A stretch of DNA of 64,000 nucleotides from Kryptolebias marmoratus (lineage: Eukaryota; Chordata; Actinopteri; Cyprinodontiformes; Rivulidae). The DNA is taken from assembly GCF_001649575.2 (NCBI RefSeq), contig NC_051433.1:20116932-20180931 (forward strand), read 5' to 3'. The notes under the pieces were generated by a model that did not search any database, was not told where the DNA came from, and saw only the letters and a list, made by a program, of their open reading frames with translations. Each line of letters begins with the position of its first letter. Position 1 is the stretch's first letter. Below are positions 12,101-24,270 of this stretch, piece after piece. The position numbers and the translations under genes were made by a program.

Positions 12101-15100
12101 ACGCGTAGGATTAAAGCACGTGTGCCAACCTTGAATTCGGCCTCCAGCCCGCTGCAGCCAGCTCCGGGTGCAGGGGCGTACAGCTTAGCTAAGTGGGACT
12201 CCAACGACGACACCTCCAGCTCTGTGTCCCCGTATAAGTAGTGCTCTAACAAGGCCTGGAAGATGAAAACGTACTGCATCTGTGGGGGGGGGGGGGGAAC
12301 ATGAATCACCCTCTGATACATGTACAAATGCTTGATGAGTCACATGGAAGTGATACCATGTGACTCTGGTATTTGTTACCGTTTTTATACTTTTCCACTG
12401 GACTCACATCAGTTTGCACCATCTGACAACGCTGGGCTCTTATCCGGGTCACAAAGCCGTACACGTCCACCTTGGACTCACTGATCATCATGTCTAACAT
12501 GGCATCAATCAATATAAAGGTACCTGTCCTTCCCACACCCGCACTGACACACACACACACACAGACATGTAATCTTGTGAGCTGCAGAAAACCCATGCTG
12601 AAAACAAAGTGTGAAAGAAAAAGCCCCACGCTTACCTGCAGTGAACAACAATAGGACCAGCATAAAAAGGGTTGCTGTTCTTGACTTTCTTGAGGAATTT
12701 GAGCATACCGATGGGAGTGAAGGGCACCCCGAAGTCTGGCCAGCTGGTGAAGTGGAACTGAGTGACCAGCCTCTGAGATTTCTTCCCGGAGACATCTCCC
12801 ACCTAAGACACAAATAATCCAAACTGTAGAAAAAGCTGCAGGGTTCCCCATGTCTGTACATTAGGGCCATTTTCAGGCTTATGTTGGACGTTCTTGTCCA
12901 CATGAATTTGTTCAAATTAAGACATTCTGCAAGAGAAGGGCAGGATTGTTTGTGCTCATTTGTCTCTGACAACAAAATACCTGTTGGATGCAGAACTTGC
13001 GGATGGTGTAATCCACCAGAACCACGGTGTCGTCTACAGCCACGCGAATGTTACCGTACGTCCAACAGCCCTGGTCCGGCCAGTACTGTGCACACTTACA
13101 CTGAAACACAGAGTCATTTCAGACTGAACACACACACCTGACACATGGCACACAAGTTAAGAGCAATTACAGCAGAGAAAAAAAATAAAATTATAAGATA
13201 TATATATATTTTTTTTAAGTTTACATAGCACCTGATTAGCTGTATATCATCTGTTTATATATTTAATTCAAACTATGATAATTAATCTTTTAATATGTTC
13301 AAGAAACCATCATAAGATCTGAGGACATCATCATCCTCCCCTCTTGCTCTTAGTCTCTTACCTCTTTTCTCTCCTTCAGATTGGTCACCATGACGATGGT
13401 GACTGTTTTCTGCTCCCAAATCATCCGCCAAAACTCATTTACAGTTTCCTCCTTTGGCCCTGAAAGGTCAGGACAGAAACTGCAGTTAGGACGATTAATC
13501 GTCAAAGGTTTTAAGTCACAGTTTGTCATTCCTTCAGTGCGGATGCTCACCTTGTGCTGCGATGAATTTATTCTTGTCCTGGTACCCCTGCAGTCAATAA
13601 AAAAAGAGAGAAACCAAAACTAGACATTAGGGACACTCGCAATGAGTAAATTGTAATTAGAGGAGTGTTTTGGGTTTTTTTTTTGTATTGAGAGAAGATG
13701 GAGTACAGATACAAACATCTATAAAAGAAGCATTGATGTAATCCGAGTCGGGGACTCCCTCTAGAGACAAGAGATGCACCCTGGAATGATCATCTGAAGG
13801 AGAAAGAAATGGGGACTTATGTGCTGCTCTACAGTTTTTTGCTGACTTGTAAATGAACTTTGACATTTCTTAAAGCTTGAATCAGCCAATCAGAAAGCGC
13901 TCTGTTACAGTGAGAGCCTACGGCGGTGTCTTACATGGCAGGATGTTGACATATCTGTTTTTTTCTTTATTTTCTTCCTTTGAAGCTGCGTCACATGATG
14001 CCTGGATGGGGCAGACTGGCAGAGCCTAAATGAGGGAGAAAGGGAGGAAAAAAACAAAAGAAAAATTAGAGAAATGCATGGCAACCTCCCGACTGTCTGC
14101 GATCCTACACAGAACTTCCTGTTGGCTTCATTTCTGCCAGCTGTGTCAACACAAATGACAGCATTTGTATCTCATCATGGGCTTGGAGCTGCAACATGAG
14201 AAATGTCCTACAGCTGCAACGAGAGGAGACTCAGACACGTCCGACAACCCTCACACAGCAGCAGGATTAACATTTCTTCTTTTATTAACTCAGATTTGTT
14301 TATTTAAAGTTTACATACATTTACTTGGACACAGAATATTCCTCAAAAGGGAAGAATCTGTATTTTGTTGGAGCAGAGCATCTCTCCACAATCTCGTCAG
14401 TAGTGCCTGTGTGCTCATTCAGGTATGGTAAAAATTACGAATCTTTCCTTTAGTTGTATTCTTTTTTTGTATTGTGACACAGTAAAAATAAGTTTTATAA
14501 TAAGGTACATGCAATCTTGGGGAAAAAAAGCCCACATCATGTTCCATGATATATTTGTGTATTTAACAAAAACGATAAAAAAGATCAAATGCAGAAGTAG
14601 TACCAAAAAGATATTTCAGTAACTCGTAGAAGCACTTTTTGCATGAATAACTTCATCATTTCCTGTGTGACTAATCAGATTCTCACATAGATTTCAAACA
14701 GTTTTACTAACATAAAACATTTAACTCAGCTGTAGCCCTAACTCTGACTGGGACAGTTTGACTCATCAGAGCTTTTCTTCCTCTTCTGTATCAAATTTGT
14801 TGCTGTTTTTGGAATCGTTGTTCTTTCACGGGTTCATTTTGAACAAGCTTCAGCTGTAAAACTGATGGATACAAAGAGGAGTTTGTTAAAAGTGTGACAT
14901 ATGGCTGACTAATAGGCCCAAATCACAAGTCCTCCACCCCTGTGTTTGACAGCCGGTTTGTGCTGACGGGTTTGCTTTATGCCGAGCGTGCTGCTGTGGG
15001 TTAGGACCACACATCTTCACTTTGACCTCATCTGTCCACACTGTTCCACACGTCTAAAATGGTTCAGGTACAACTTTGCGAAGCTAAACTGTGTTGCCTT

Positions 15101-18100
15101 TTGAAGTCTGAACAGAACAGGCTTTCTTCTGATAACCCATCAGAGCAAGACACACCTGTTCAGTCTATTTATTAATCTTATTGTCATGAACTTTAACATC
15201 TAACAAGCCTTTTGAGGCCATAAAAAGTCTGAAATGTAGATTTCAACATTTTCCCACAGCCTCAGGCCATTAGTTGGTCTCACCTACTGGTGGACTTATT
15301 GAAAAGTGATAAAAAACAAGAAATATTTATACTCAATGGGGATGACACTAATCTTTTCCAGACAAATAGAAACAGTCGCATCTCTAAGATAAGTGCATTT
15401 GATTTGCAACTCTCACCGGCTAATTCCCACCAAAGCAATAAGAGCATACTTCCATTTTTTCTTGCACAGTTTATATATTTTGACTTAAGTTTTGATAAAT
15501 AAAATTAAGGACACACTGTCACATGATGTTCTTTTGGATTTTTATTTACCTACAACTTGGTATGGACCAGAAGACCTATTTTTTGTCATAAAATTTTAAA
15601 ATAAAAACAACAAAAATGAATAAAGCACTTTCTGTTTTTCGTGTGTAAGTGGTTCTTTAAGCTACAGCGCCTCGGTGTGTTGTCAGTTTGAGTGTGTCGT
15701 ACGTTAAACTCCTCTCTGAAGAGCTTGTTGTCGTCAGCCATGCGGCGGTTCATTTCTTCCTCGAGCTTGTCCACGTGAATGGGCGGGTACTTCTTGTGCG
15801 TGCTGGGTAAGCGGGCCATTAGCGGCACGCTCTGGAATTCTGTGCCAGGAGCCAGGAAGGGAGGAGACGAAAGAGAAGAGGGGGACAGGAAGAGACAGAC
15901 AGGTGGAGATAAAGAGATGGGATGTAGGGTCGAAACATGAAAGTGGAAAACCCAACTTCAACGTTCACGCAGTTCCTGAAATGCCCAGGAGAGGGTGCCG
16001 CGAGTCAACAATATAACATCAGGGAGCCAACTGTAGCTCTGATGATTAGGTAATGGCAGCAAACAGAAGTCTCCTGCAAACACTTTGCACAGTAAAATTT
16101 TATCAGTGGAGAAGGCAGAATCAATTGAGTATTTTCAGAAAAAAAAACCAAAATGCAACAAGTTTAATCAAGCTGCCTGTTAGTATTAGCTAATCTGACA
16201 CAAAACAAAGAGCATTCGGCGTGTTGCTCTGCTTACAGGGCGCACATAAAGACAAACGCAGCACATCTCGGCGAGTTTCACCTGAATCATCTGATCCGCC
16301 GTTGGTCAGCCTGAAGGAGCTGGAATGGCCCCCCGCTTGCTTGTACTTCTTAAACCTGCCAAGGACCAGAGCGCATACTGACACGGAGAAAGGAAAACGC
16401 AAACACGCTGGGCTTTTGTCTCACAGCGGCGTGCCAATCAGTCATTGCCATGGTGACGGCAGCACCTAAGGCCCTTAAGGTCTGCGCGGCGTGAAGATCA
16501 TCAAACATATTTTGTTGCCCACCTGAGCATGTAGAGGATGATGATGATGAAGATGATGACCAGCAGGAAGGACAGGGCCACCATCACAGCTATGATTGCC
16601 ACTTCATCGTCCATAACTCGGGGAGAAAAGACAGGTCTAAATACAAACACTCAAAAGACGATCGAACATGGTGCAACAATTTCAACTAAGTGAACTTTGA
16701 CATCAATTTGGAGGCATTTTAAAGGAGAACATTTCAAACCAGCTTCTAATTATTTTTTTTAATCATTTATTCAGATTTTAGAAGTTGGTTAATCAGTTTC
16801 CTCCTTTCCTCAGAAAAAAGTTGATTAAACTCACTGATTTCACGATTCTCCGAATGTTCGTTTTTTTTTTTTTTTCTCAATTTCTCGTCTGAGATGTTAC
16901 TACAACACAGCGGTTCCCAAAGATGGAGTCGGGACCCCACTGTGGGTCGTGAGACACCAAGCGAGGGACAATCTTCAGTAACCACGACGAATTAAAAAAG
17001 TTAATGTCCTACTTTCACAATAATAGTACCAAAAATGAAAACAGTGGTGATAAATTATTACAAACAGTATCATTGTGGTTAAGGCTGTTTGTTTTGTTAT
17101 TAGGTGCTTGTTTAAAAGTGGGTTAATAATAAAGTCTACACTTAAACCAGCAATAGTTCAGCTCATGTGTCTCTGGCACTGAAACTGGAAGGTTTGAGAA
17201 CCACTGCTATAAAGTAATAACTCCAGTGTGCAAACAATAAACAAAATCTTCCCTCCACACACGAATGGAAGGTTCAACATGGTTTTCCTCAGAGGGAGCA
17301 GGTAAATCACAGAGGGTCAGTCTTTCACCTCAGTAACTAGTTCTCCACGATGCCGGCAGGCAGAAGGAGATATTATGAAACATGAAAACATTCAGAGTGT
17401 TTGCTGTGGTTTTTAGATCAATTATTAAAGCTTTAAAACGTCAAAGGCTTTCTAAACGTCAAAAGCTTGAAAGGATGCGTCCGCTGTTGGTCACACATCA
17501 CACAGGTCACCTATTCTTCAAGTTTTACCCAGACGCAGATTAGAATAGCTTTCTCAGATTTCAAGGACAACTCTGAGGTCTTCCTGGTGACCTTTAACCC
17601 CCACAGCTGGAACCAAAGACACGATTAGTCTGAACAACAAGGTGTGCTGATGTTCGTTCGGGAAGATGCACGAGGCTGTGGCAAAAGCAGTGGATAATTT
17701 TTTTCTGTTTTCTAGCGAACGTCACGCGGCGGTGACAAAAGCAGGACGAGAATCAGCCATTCGGTCAATCTATTTCCAGAGAGTTCTCCACTCCGCTGCG
17801 AAGAATGCGTCATTTGACTTCATGCTCTCCGTACACTTTCTGGGAGAAGGGGTTTTGGAACAGTGCCCAGTTGTGTTGCATTTTCATACCCGTTTCCCAG
17901 GACTTTGCGGCGTTCTCGCTGGGACAATAGGTACATTGAAGAGAACGCGAGCACAAAAGGCTGTGAGTGTCATGTGGAACTGACACAGCCCTGACGGACC
18001 TAATGCCATTTACTCCGGCCTCAAGGATGTCCAGGAGGGACACAATGGGGCAATTACATAACACCTATAAACTAAAAGTCATCACGTTGTATAATAGGAC

Positions 18101-19764
18101 CGATATTGGCGCTGCATGTCTTATTCAGAGTTAACGGAGGTTTGACTGATGCGTATTTGAGCCGCGGCAACGACGACTTCACGTCATCGCAGCAAAAACA
18201 TTTTACTTGCACAAGCATGTAAACCATACCTGCTGTCATTATAATCTATAATAAAACTGTTTTAACCGATCAATCAGGGGCATACGCTGATGATTTGTGC
18301 ATTTCTTTAGATCCCTGCATGATGAATAATTAATGTGAAAGAAAAAGGTGGAAGAGTCGTGTTTCACATAGGAGGATTGATCAAGCTGGTGTAAAATAAA
18401 GCCGAACACTACTTTCTTCAGGACGATCGTGTAATTGCATGTGCCCGAGCGTTGGTTTGTCTGTCTGTTAGCAAAATATCTCACAAACCAATAGACGGAT
18501 TTTATTGTAAGTCTTAGAAAATATTTGTTGCATGCACACCTACAACTGATTAACCTTTGGAGTCTTCCTGATTCAGTATGGTCATCATAGCTAAACTATC
18601 GTAGTAAACACAAAAGTGGCTGTAACTCAGTCATTGTCACAGATATGGAGGAATAATTTGGTGCAGTAGTAGCTGAGAGTTATCCTCAACACCTTCTCCA
18701 AGTAATATTAGATCATGCAAGATCTAAAAACATGCAAGGTGGGGGGCGAGTCGACTGAAGCCCGACTTCAGCTTGGACAAAAACGTTTTTACGTATAAAT
18801 AACACTTAACAGTGCGGGGGGGGAGTCACCTATTAAGGCGGTGTTCTGACAGGTCAAATGCAGGTGTGTCACGGAAAGATATTTCCAGACCTGCTACAAT
18901 GGAGTCTAAAAGCACAAAAATCGTCCACAGTCTAAAATATTAAAGATGGACTCTTGACCAGAGAGCTTTCTTGCTCTTTTGAGCTGTTAGTGCCTTCCAC
19001 ACAACCCACTTTCCATGTAAAACTTGTCTCGCATAAAAACACGTCTCAAACAACTGAAGGCAAGCAGAAAGCTTTGAATAAAAACATTTAAAAAAAAATC
19101 CCCAAACAATTTACTGGAACCTTTAACTAAATTCAAGGAAAAACCTATAGGCACTCCAGCTTTTATAACAACTGTGTTACCTGACAATTGACTATTACAA
19201 CTTGGATCTGGTTTAAATTAATATAACTGAGTATTAAGTCAAAAAGAGCCAAAAAGCAAAACTCAACCAGGAGTTGTCAGAGACTTAGCTGGAGCCAAAA
19301 TCTGAACACGGCTCTAAAAATGAAAGGATCAAACAATAAAGTAGATACGAGGATGTTAACCTCTGACCTTTAGCTGCATGTTCTCTTTACAAAAGCAAAA
19401 GAAGACAATAACCATAAATAAGCAGTTCACAAATCCTTTGATCAGAATTTTAGATGTCAAAAAGATGCTGGTGAAACCAGTGAGCCATGGTGAATACATT
19501 AGAAGATATTGAAATTATTGTATTTGTTACGGGTCGATTTTGTTTCTGGAATGATCACTCACCAGGTGGGGTGGCGCTTGAAGGGGTAAGCATAGTTGTG
19601 GTCTCTGCAGATGAAGAAACCGTAGCTGAGGCTGGGGTCGCTTCACTTGTCTTGGTGGAAGGAGTGGAAGGAGTGGAAGTTGTGGTGGTTGTTGTTTGTT
19701 CGGTGGGTAAAGTAGTGGCCTGGTTGACCTCATCTCCGCTTTGGCTTGTGGTTGTGGGGGCTTC

Positions 19765-19803
<39 letters not shown>

Positions 19804-20075
19804 CGTCATTGAGGGGTGTGTGGTGGCTACACTCTGCTGGGGTGTGGTTTGAGGGCTTGAAGATATGATGGGCATATCTGAAGGAAAAGACGACGAGGCT
19901 CGGTGAAAAGAAGATGGGACTTGGTGAGATGTTAACGCGAACCACTCGTCGTTTTAAAAAGCTCGGCATGTAAAAAGGTGCTGCGGCGGCTGGAGCTCAT
20001 ACCTGCGGTGGTTGTTTCTTGGGCTGAGGCCCCGAGGGCCACACCAAGCAGCAGGAGCAGGGGACACACACCCAT
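9132..20075 (-). CDS. ptpra: Receptor-type tyrosine-protein phosphatase alpha, 20 coding exons
   Basis: Exons in gene order: 20003-20075, 19563-19877, 16523-16616, 16282-16355, 15703-15839, 13935-14025, 13717-13793, 13551-13587, 13362-13459, 12981-13100, 12636-12802, 12408-12543, 12130-12279, 11928-12021, 11726-11802, 11412-11546, 11052-11177, 10569-10720, 10186-10321, 9132-9206. All phases match, giving 787 aa (human about 793). Order: signal peptide ([18 protein letters not shown]), Thr/Ser-rich ectodomain to about 130, one membrane helix at about 135-160, then two cytoplasmic phosphatase domains. D1 has KNRY, WPDFGVP (Asp395) and [11 protein letters not shown] (Cys427). D2 has KNRV, WPE (Glu684) and [11 protein letters not shown] (Cys717); these changes are known for alpha D2, which is weakly active. 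The C-terminus YANFK keeps the Grb2/Src-SH2 tyrosine (Tyr783). The family dephosphorylates the inhibitory Src/Fyn tail tyrosine. The ATG is the first after the acceptor at 20081. Confidence 0.97.
11389..11411. repeat. ptpra: (CA)n microsatellite forming a ptpra splice donor
   Basis: About 11 CA units sit directly against the exon ending at 11412. On the gene strand the exon end GGGCAG is followed by GTGTGTGT, so the 5' splice site is the first unit of the repeat. A second CA run at about 12546-12563 similarly abuts the acceptor of the exon starting at 12543. Confidence 0.85.
12284..12297. repeat. ptpra: G14/C14 homopolymer in a ptpra splice acceptor
   Basis: On the gene strand about 14 consecutive C form the pyrimidine tract immediately before ACAG and the exon that starts at 12279. 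It takes the place of the usual mixed C/T tract. Confidence 0.85.
14300..15530 (-). mobile_element. Decayed Tc1/mariner-like transposon in a ptpra intron
   Basis: In the intron between the exons at 13935-14025 and 15703-15839, the minus strand encodes [14 protein letters not shown] near 14925-14970 and a preceding [16 protein letters not shown] stretch. These match the conserved DDE-domain blocks of Tc1 transposases (W-DE-KV-F and VKHGGGS-M-W). Stops and frame changes interrupt it, so it is dead. AAGTTTACATACATT at about 14305 resembles a Tc1 terminal repeat of the Sleeping Beauty type. The outer limits are approximate. Confidence 0.55.
16908..17206. mobile_element. Short hAT-type non-autonomous element (MITE), 299 bp
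   Basis: It begins CAGCGGTTCCCAAAG and ends GGTTTGAGAACCACTG, which are inverted copies of the hAT terminus CAGTGGTTCCCAAAC. The flanks CTACAACA (16900-16907) and CTATAAAG (17207-17214) agree at 5 of 8 positions, consistent with an aged 8-bp target duplication. It lies in the ptpra intron between the ectodomain and membrane-helix exons. Confidence 0.7.
18461..18740. repeat. Family A dispersed repeat, copy 1
   Basis: Shares ordered words with the copies at 23.6, 31.8, 32.1, 52.0, 59.7, 59.9 and 61.5 kb: TGTTAGCAAAATATCTCA, CTACAACTGATTAAC, then AACACAAAA-TGGCT, AACTCAGTCA, ACAGATAT and AGTAGCTGAGA. No coding content was found. It lies in the large ptpra ectodomain intron. Confidence 0.7.
19765..19808 (-). 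repeat. ptpra: Coding trinucleotide repeat giving a poly-Thr tract
   Basis: Plus-strand (TTG)n reads as ACA/ACG codons in the ptpra ectodomain exon, giving about 14 consecutive threonines. The tract is in frame within a Thr/Ser/Pro-rich segment suited to mucin-type O-glycosylation. Confidence 0.9.
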
Positions 20076-20263
20076 TCTGCCCTAAACGAAAGACACAACA
20101 AGACACCAAATAATAACATCAAACTGAGCTTGAATTATTATAACATGTATTTATCCTTAAATTAAAGCCCAGGAGATTGGTAGTTTATCTTCTGTATCAC
20201 CTAATAATAAAACAAGATAAAAAAAAAACACTTCATTGCAGCTTTTATTGATTCAATGTTTAC

Positions 20264-20310
20264 CTGAAGAAGAGAAGATGACATCAATCACTCATTCGCA
20301 CAGCGTGTTC
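20264..20310 (-). other. ptpra: Candidate ptpra 5'UTR exon
   Basis: A 47-nt segment on the gene strand is flanked by an acceptor (TTGGTTGGTAG) and a donor (TTCAG/GTAAAC). It lies about 180 nt upstream of the acceptor of the start-codon exon (exon start 20081). It contains an ATG followed almost at once by a stop, so it would be untranslated. Mammalian PTPRA has several small 5'UTR exons. Transcript evidence is lacking. Confidence 0.4.
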
Positions 20311-23300
20311 CTACCAACCAAGAGAAACAAGCCAGACATTTAGTAAAACTCCAAGACCCTCTTTAAGTTTCTGCACTTTATGGTTTTAATAAAACCTGAA
20401 ATGTGTATGAAAATGAACACCACGGGTAACACGATCACACAGGAGTGCAAATATGTTACTGAAGTTTTATCTTTCATTTTAAACAGTTTGTCACAAAGAA
20501 AAAAAAAAAGTTTACTCCACTTTAAGTGACCATTTTAAACATTCCTGTAATAAAAAAAATAAAAGAATAACATGATTTGTGTGTTACCTAACCATTATCC
20601 TCCTGACTCTGAGCAAGCATGTCCAAAACAGAGTCAGTGTCCTGTTCCAACAGAGGACCTATTCAACACTAATATGAGGATGAGCTATTAGAGGACAAAA
20701 GGCTTGAGCAGATCCTGGTGAAAGCCGGGTTATCGGTCTGTCAAACTGTCAGTCTGCTTTTTAATCTCAGAGGCTAACTGCACTGTGATAATCCCTGGAT
20801 CTAATCCCACGGTCTTGACCCGGGAATAATTCTGCCTGTTCGCCTTTGCTTACAGTGATACTTCAACACCGGGCTGAGCCAAACACACACACACACAGGC
20901 CGACGCTTTACATCGCAGATTACCGCATCAGCGGGCAGAGGATAAAGCAGGCGCTAAAAGCTCTAATCCTGCCAGTTGCCAATCTGCGGCTGTGCTGAAC
21001 TGGGTTCATTCACAGTGCGCTTACAGTTTGGTTTCACTGCAGGACAGTTAGGCTTCGACTGCAGCCGGCAATCTGGGCCCGATGAGCAAGTCGCGTGGTC
21101 AATGAGAACGCTATTAACCTACAAATCCAATTGTTGCTCTCACTTTCTCCAATGCCCACCCACTAACAACTGTCTGCCACCAAAAAACAATTGGAAAAAT
21201 AAAGCATTGTAAGAAACAAACGAGTTAAATAAAATACAATAAATTGACCGTTGTTATTTCTTCATTACTGAACTTTTTTTTTTCTAATTACTTCATCATG
21301 TAGTTGGTAAAAAAAATGTAAAAACCTGAAAATTATAACCTGCAGTAATTTTCTGAGGCCATTTATCAGCATTAAAATGAAAAAAGAATTAATGCAACCC
21401 TTTTTTTTCTATCTTTCTTTTTTTTTTTATAACAAAAGCACCATGTAGTGACAGGCCAAGTTGTTCCCTAAGGGTGCTTTTCCAGTCAGGGAGGTTTGTG
21501 ACACACCTACTTCCCAACTCCCTGCTGAAAAGAGATGACCAGCTTTTAGTTTTTATTTTTAATTTCCTTTAATTTGAAAGGATTATCAAGTGGAAGCAAT
21601 GGTCTTAGGTAAGCTCAGCGTTACTTCCAAAATAAGGGCCTCCATGTTGACCCATTAGACCAGAGAAAATGAAGGAATATAAAGATCCCCTCTATAAGAA
21701 TTGCCACTTGGAACAACTCTTTCCTAAAGGAAGCTTTATCAGACTCAGGTTTGTTTTTTCTGCAGACACAAGAAATTGAATCAAAACAAAGTTGAAAGTT
21801 GTATGTACCTTTTTCTTACTGAAATTAAAACAAAAATAAGTATGCATGAAACATGCTTTGGAGATAAATTTGGATGGTGTCTGATTTAACAATACGAAAC
21901 AACAGGTTTAATAAAGGAAACTTTAATAAAGACGACTTCAGAACAAAAATATTAAATTCTGTTTATCTTTACGGACTGCAGGGTCTTGCAGAATGTGTAC
22001 ATATTTCTTCATATTAAAAATAAATAAATAAATAAATAAAGCAGCAAACCCTTTCCTGTTAGTAATAATAGTGTGCGTTGGTGAACAATTTCTTGACGTC
22101 TCTAATATTTGGTATCTTTCTTCCTCTGACTCACCTATAGTTATATATGTTCTTTGCAAATCTAACCCACATCTAAACCCCGATCTCTACCATCCTCCCT
22201 CATGTTAAATTGTAGAGTTAGTTGAAAACTGATGTTATGAACAAAGCTCACTGATTATTAATAATAATGTCATTGTCAAGCTTTTTATTTCCTCCCCCCC
22301 AGTGGCCTTAATGAAGCATGACTCATTGTTTTTCAGGGTGCTATGCGACAACACTGGAAGATGTGACACCGTGTTGGTGTAAAAGATAGAAACCAGACCT
22401 GTAGCTAAGCTCCACTTCACAGATGGAGCTCGCACCCGAGAGGTTTTTATCTGGAAACCATGTAGCACCGGGAGAACAACTCCCCAGAAATGCACCTTAA
22501 TGTGTCTGGGCCTTTTGGGATGTGGTCGTCTTCCAGTGTGTGTGAGTGAGTGTAAAATGCAGGCTTTTTTTTTTTACATGTTTTTATTCAGCAGGCTTAT
22601 ACATATTGGTTGAAGACATCATTAATTTAGGAGGTACCGGGTAAGTGCTTCTATTTGTGCCACTCTTTGCTTCCGTGCAGACCCTGCATTCATGTAATTC
22701 ACACTCAAGAAGGATGCAGGAAACAAAGTAAACAATACTGTTCAAACAAATGGGTGCATTTTGTACCTATTGTGTACTGGTTATTCACTTAATCTTCCAA
22801 AAGAGCCGATAATGTCCCAACAGTAACTAGTTTTAGTGTCAAGGAACCACTGGATGAAAAAGCAGCATAATTCATTTTTTGGCTGAGACAAATATGAACA
22901 AATGTACTTGCATCGTCTGTTTTGCTTAGTTAGAACTTTAACCACCAGTTTATCACATTGTTTCCCAGCAGTCACACTGATACAGCTGTCAGAAAAGTTG
23001 CTGTGTCTACATTCCTTTTTATTTTTACCACTGTCAGACAAAACTAACTTGACGATGATATGAAACAACTGGCCAGTGCGGACTGTCTCCAAATGCTCAT
23101 GACTGGTCCAATTAATTGACAAACCAGTATTGGTCTGTTGGACTAGTTGGTACATTTTCAGGATTATTACTCTACTGACGACCCGTGTTGAAGCTCAGCG
23201 GGACAAGTAGCAGACCTGAGCTATTCTGAGGAAGTGTGTGGACTCTCAGGAACACAGTAAAATCCTGCATCTGTAGAGGTTGCCTGTCCTTATCTTTGTT

Positions 23301-23554
23301 AGTTATTTTAGTTTGTACGAACACTTCCGACTTGTAACCTAGAATAGTACTTTCCAAAGTTGGGATGGAGACTTCACTTTGGGTTGTGAAACACCAACCG
23401 AGGGGTCTGTACAGAAATCAACTGAAATGTAAAAACAACTTTGAACTCAATATTTTTGCCATTCTTATAACCTGCTGTCACGAAAGCCTGATGTTCATGT
23501 AATCCACTTGTATGTGTGTGTGTGTGATAGTGTGTTTGTGTTTATTATTTGTTA

Positions 23555-23775
23555 GCAAAACATCTTACAAATCAGTAAAAAAAATGTTAATGAAGCGAAT
23601 AAGTTGCCCTGCTTTGAGATGGACACCACAGGTAAACTGACCTTAGCAAACACCAGAAATGGCTGGAATTCAGTCATTTTTACAAACATTTTGGTAAAAT
23701 TTGTAGCAGCTGAGAATCATCCACAACACGTACTCCGAGTGCTAACAGATCGTGGAAGATCTGCCCATTTCATTG
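23555..23775. repeat. Family A dispersed repeat, copy 2 (inside the hAT element)
   Basis: Contains TTGTTAGCAAAACATCTTACA, ACCTTAGCAAACACCAGAAATGGCT, GTAGCAGCTGAGAATCATCCACAACAC and ACTCCGAGTGCTAACAGATC in the same order as the other copies. It lies wholly within the 1116-bp hAT interval, so it is either part of that element or nested in it. Confidence 0.7.
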
Positions 23776-23798
23776 TTAAAGGAAATAGTCACCCCAAA

Positions 23799-23976
23799 TC
23801 AGTGGTGTCCAATCCTGGTCCTGCACGTTTTAGATGTTCCTCTGCTCTTCAGCAGGTCTTCGACTTCTGCAGAGGCCTGTTAATCAGTCAGTCATTCAGA
23901 TCAAGTGTGTCACAGCAGAGAAAAATCTAAACCATGCAGGATCGTGGCCCTCCAGGACCAGGATTGGACATGCCCT
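23799..23976. mobile_element. Small inverted-repeat element (MITE), about 178 bp
   Basis: The left end GTGTCCAATCCTGGTCCT and the right end AGGACCAGGATTGGACAT are inverted copies. The interior ATGCAGGATCGTGGCCCTCC is typical of an abundant fish MITE I recall from other genomes. It sits inside the larger hAT insertion. Its target duplication is not clear. Confidence 0.65.
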
Positions 23977-24105
23977 AAATGCTTAAAAGCAGTAAAATGG
24001 TAGCTGAGGCTGTTTGTGTTGTTCTCCTTTCAGAGTTGAATTGGCTTTTCAGCAATATTAACAATGCTTATATACAGCAACTACTATATATGAAAGGTCG
24101 TATCT

Positions 24106-24270
24106 TATTAGGTTACTTTTGTTGGTGACTAGTTGGCAAACATTTGCGAAGGAGTCTTTAAACGTCTCAAAGAGTTCACAGGGGTTCCTAATTTCTTTGG
24201 ATAAGTCACAGGGGCTTGCACAATAACTTTTAATGGTTGGCCACTCAAAACACAGCCACACGGCTTGCTG
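24106..24270. repeat. Repeat segment shared with 29.8 kb
   Basis: TAGTTGGCAAACATTTGCGAAGGAGTCT...AAACGTCTCAAAG corresponds with gaps to TAGTTGGCAACTAGCATACGCGAGGGAGG...GTCTCGAAACGTTTGAG at about 29810-29890. Both are followed by a GGGGTTC block and then GCTTGCA or CCTTGCA. This suggests that the 1.1-kb hAT interior is itself a repeat family. Confidence 0.55.

Noticed and set aside
12505..12975. Long minus-strand frames over the ptpra exons at 12.4-12.8 kb
   Set aside because: Run-on translations through introns in wrong frames. The spliced exon model explains the conserved parts.
17666..17983. 105-codon plus-strand frame in a ptpra intron
   Set aside because: No recognisable domain, no splice sites with matching phase, antisense to the host gene.
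19487..19852. 121-codon plus-strand Val-rich frame
   Set aside because: Antisense of the Thr-rich ptpra ectodomain exon.
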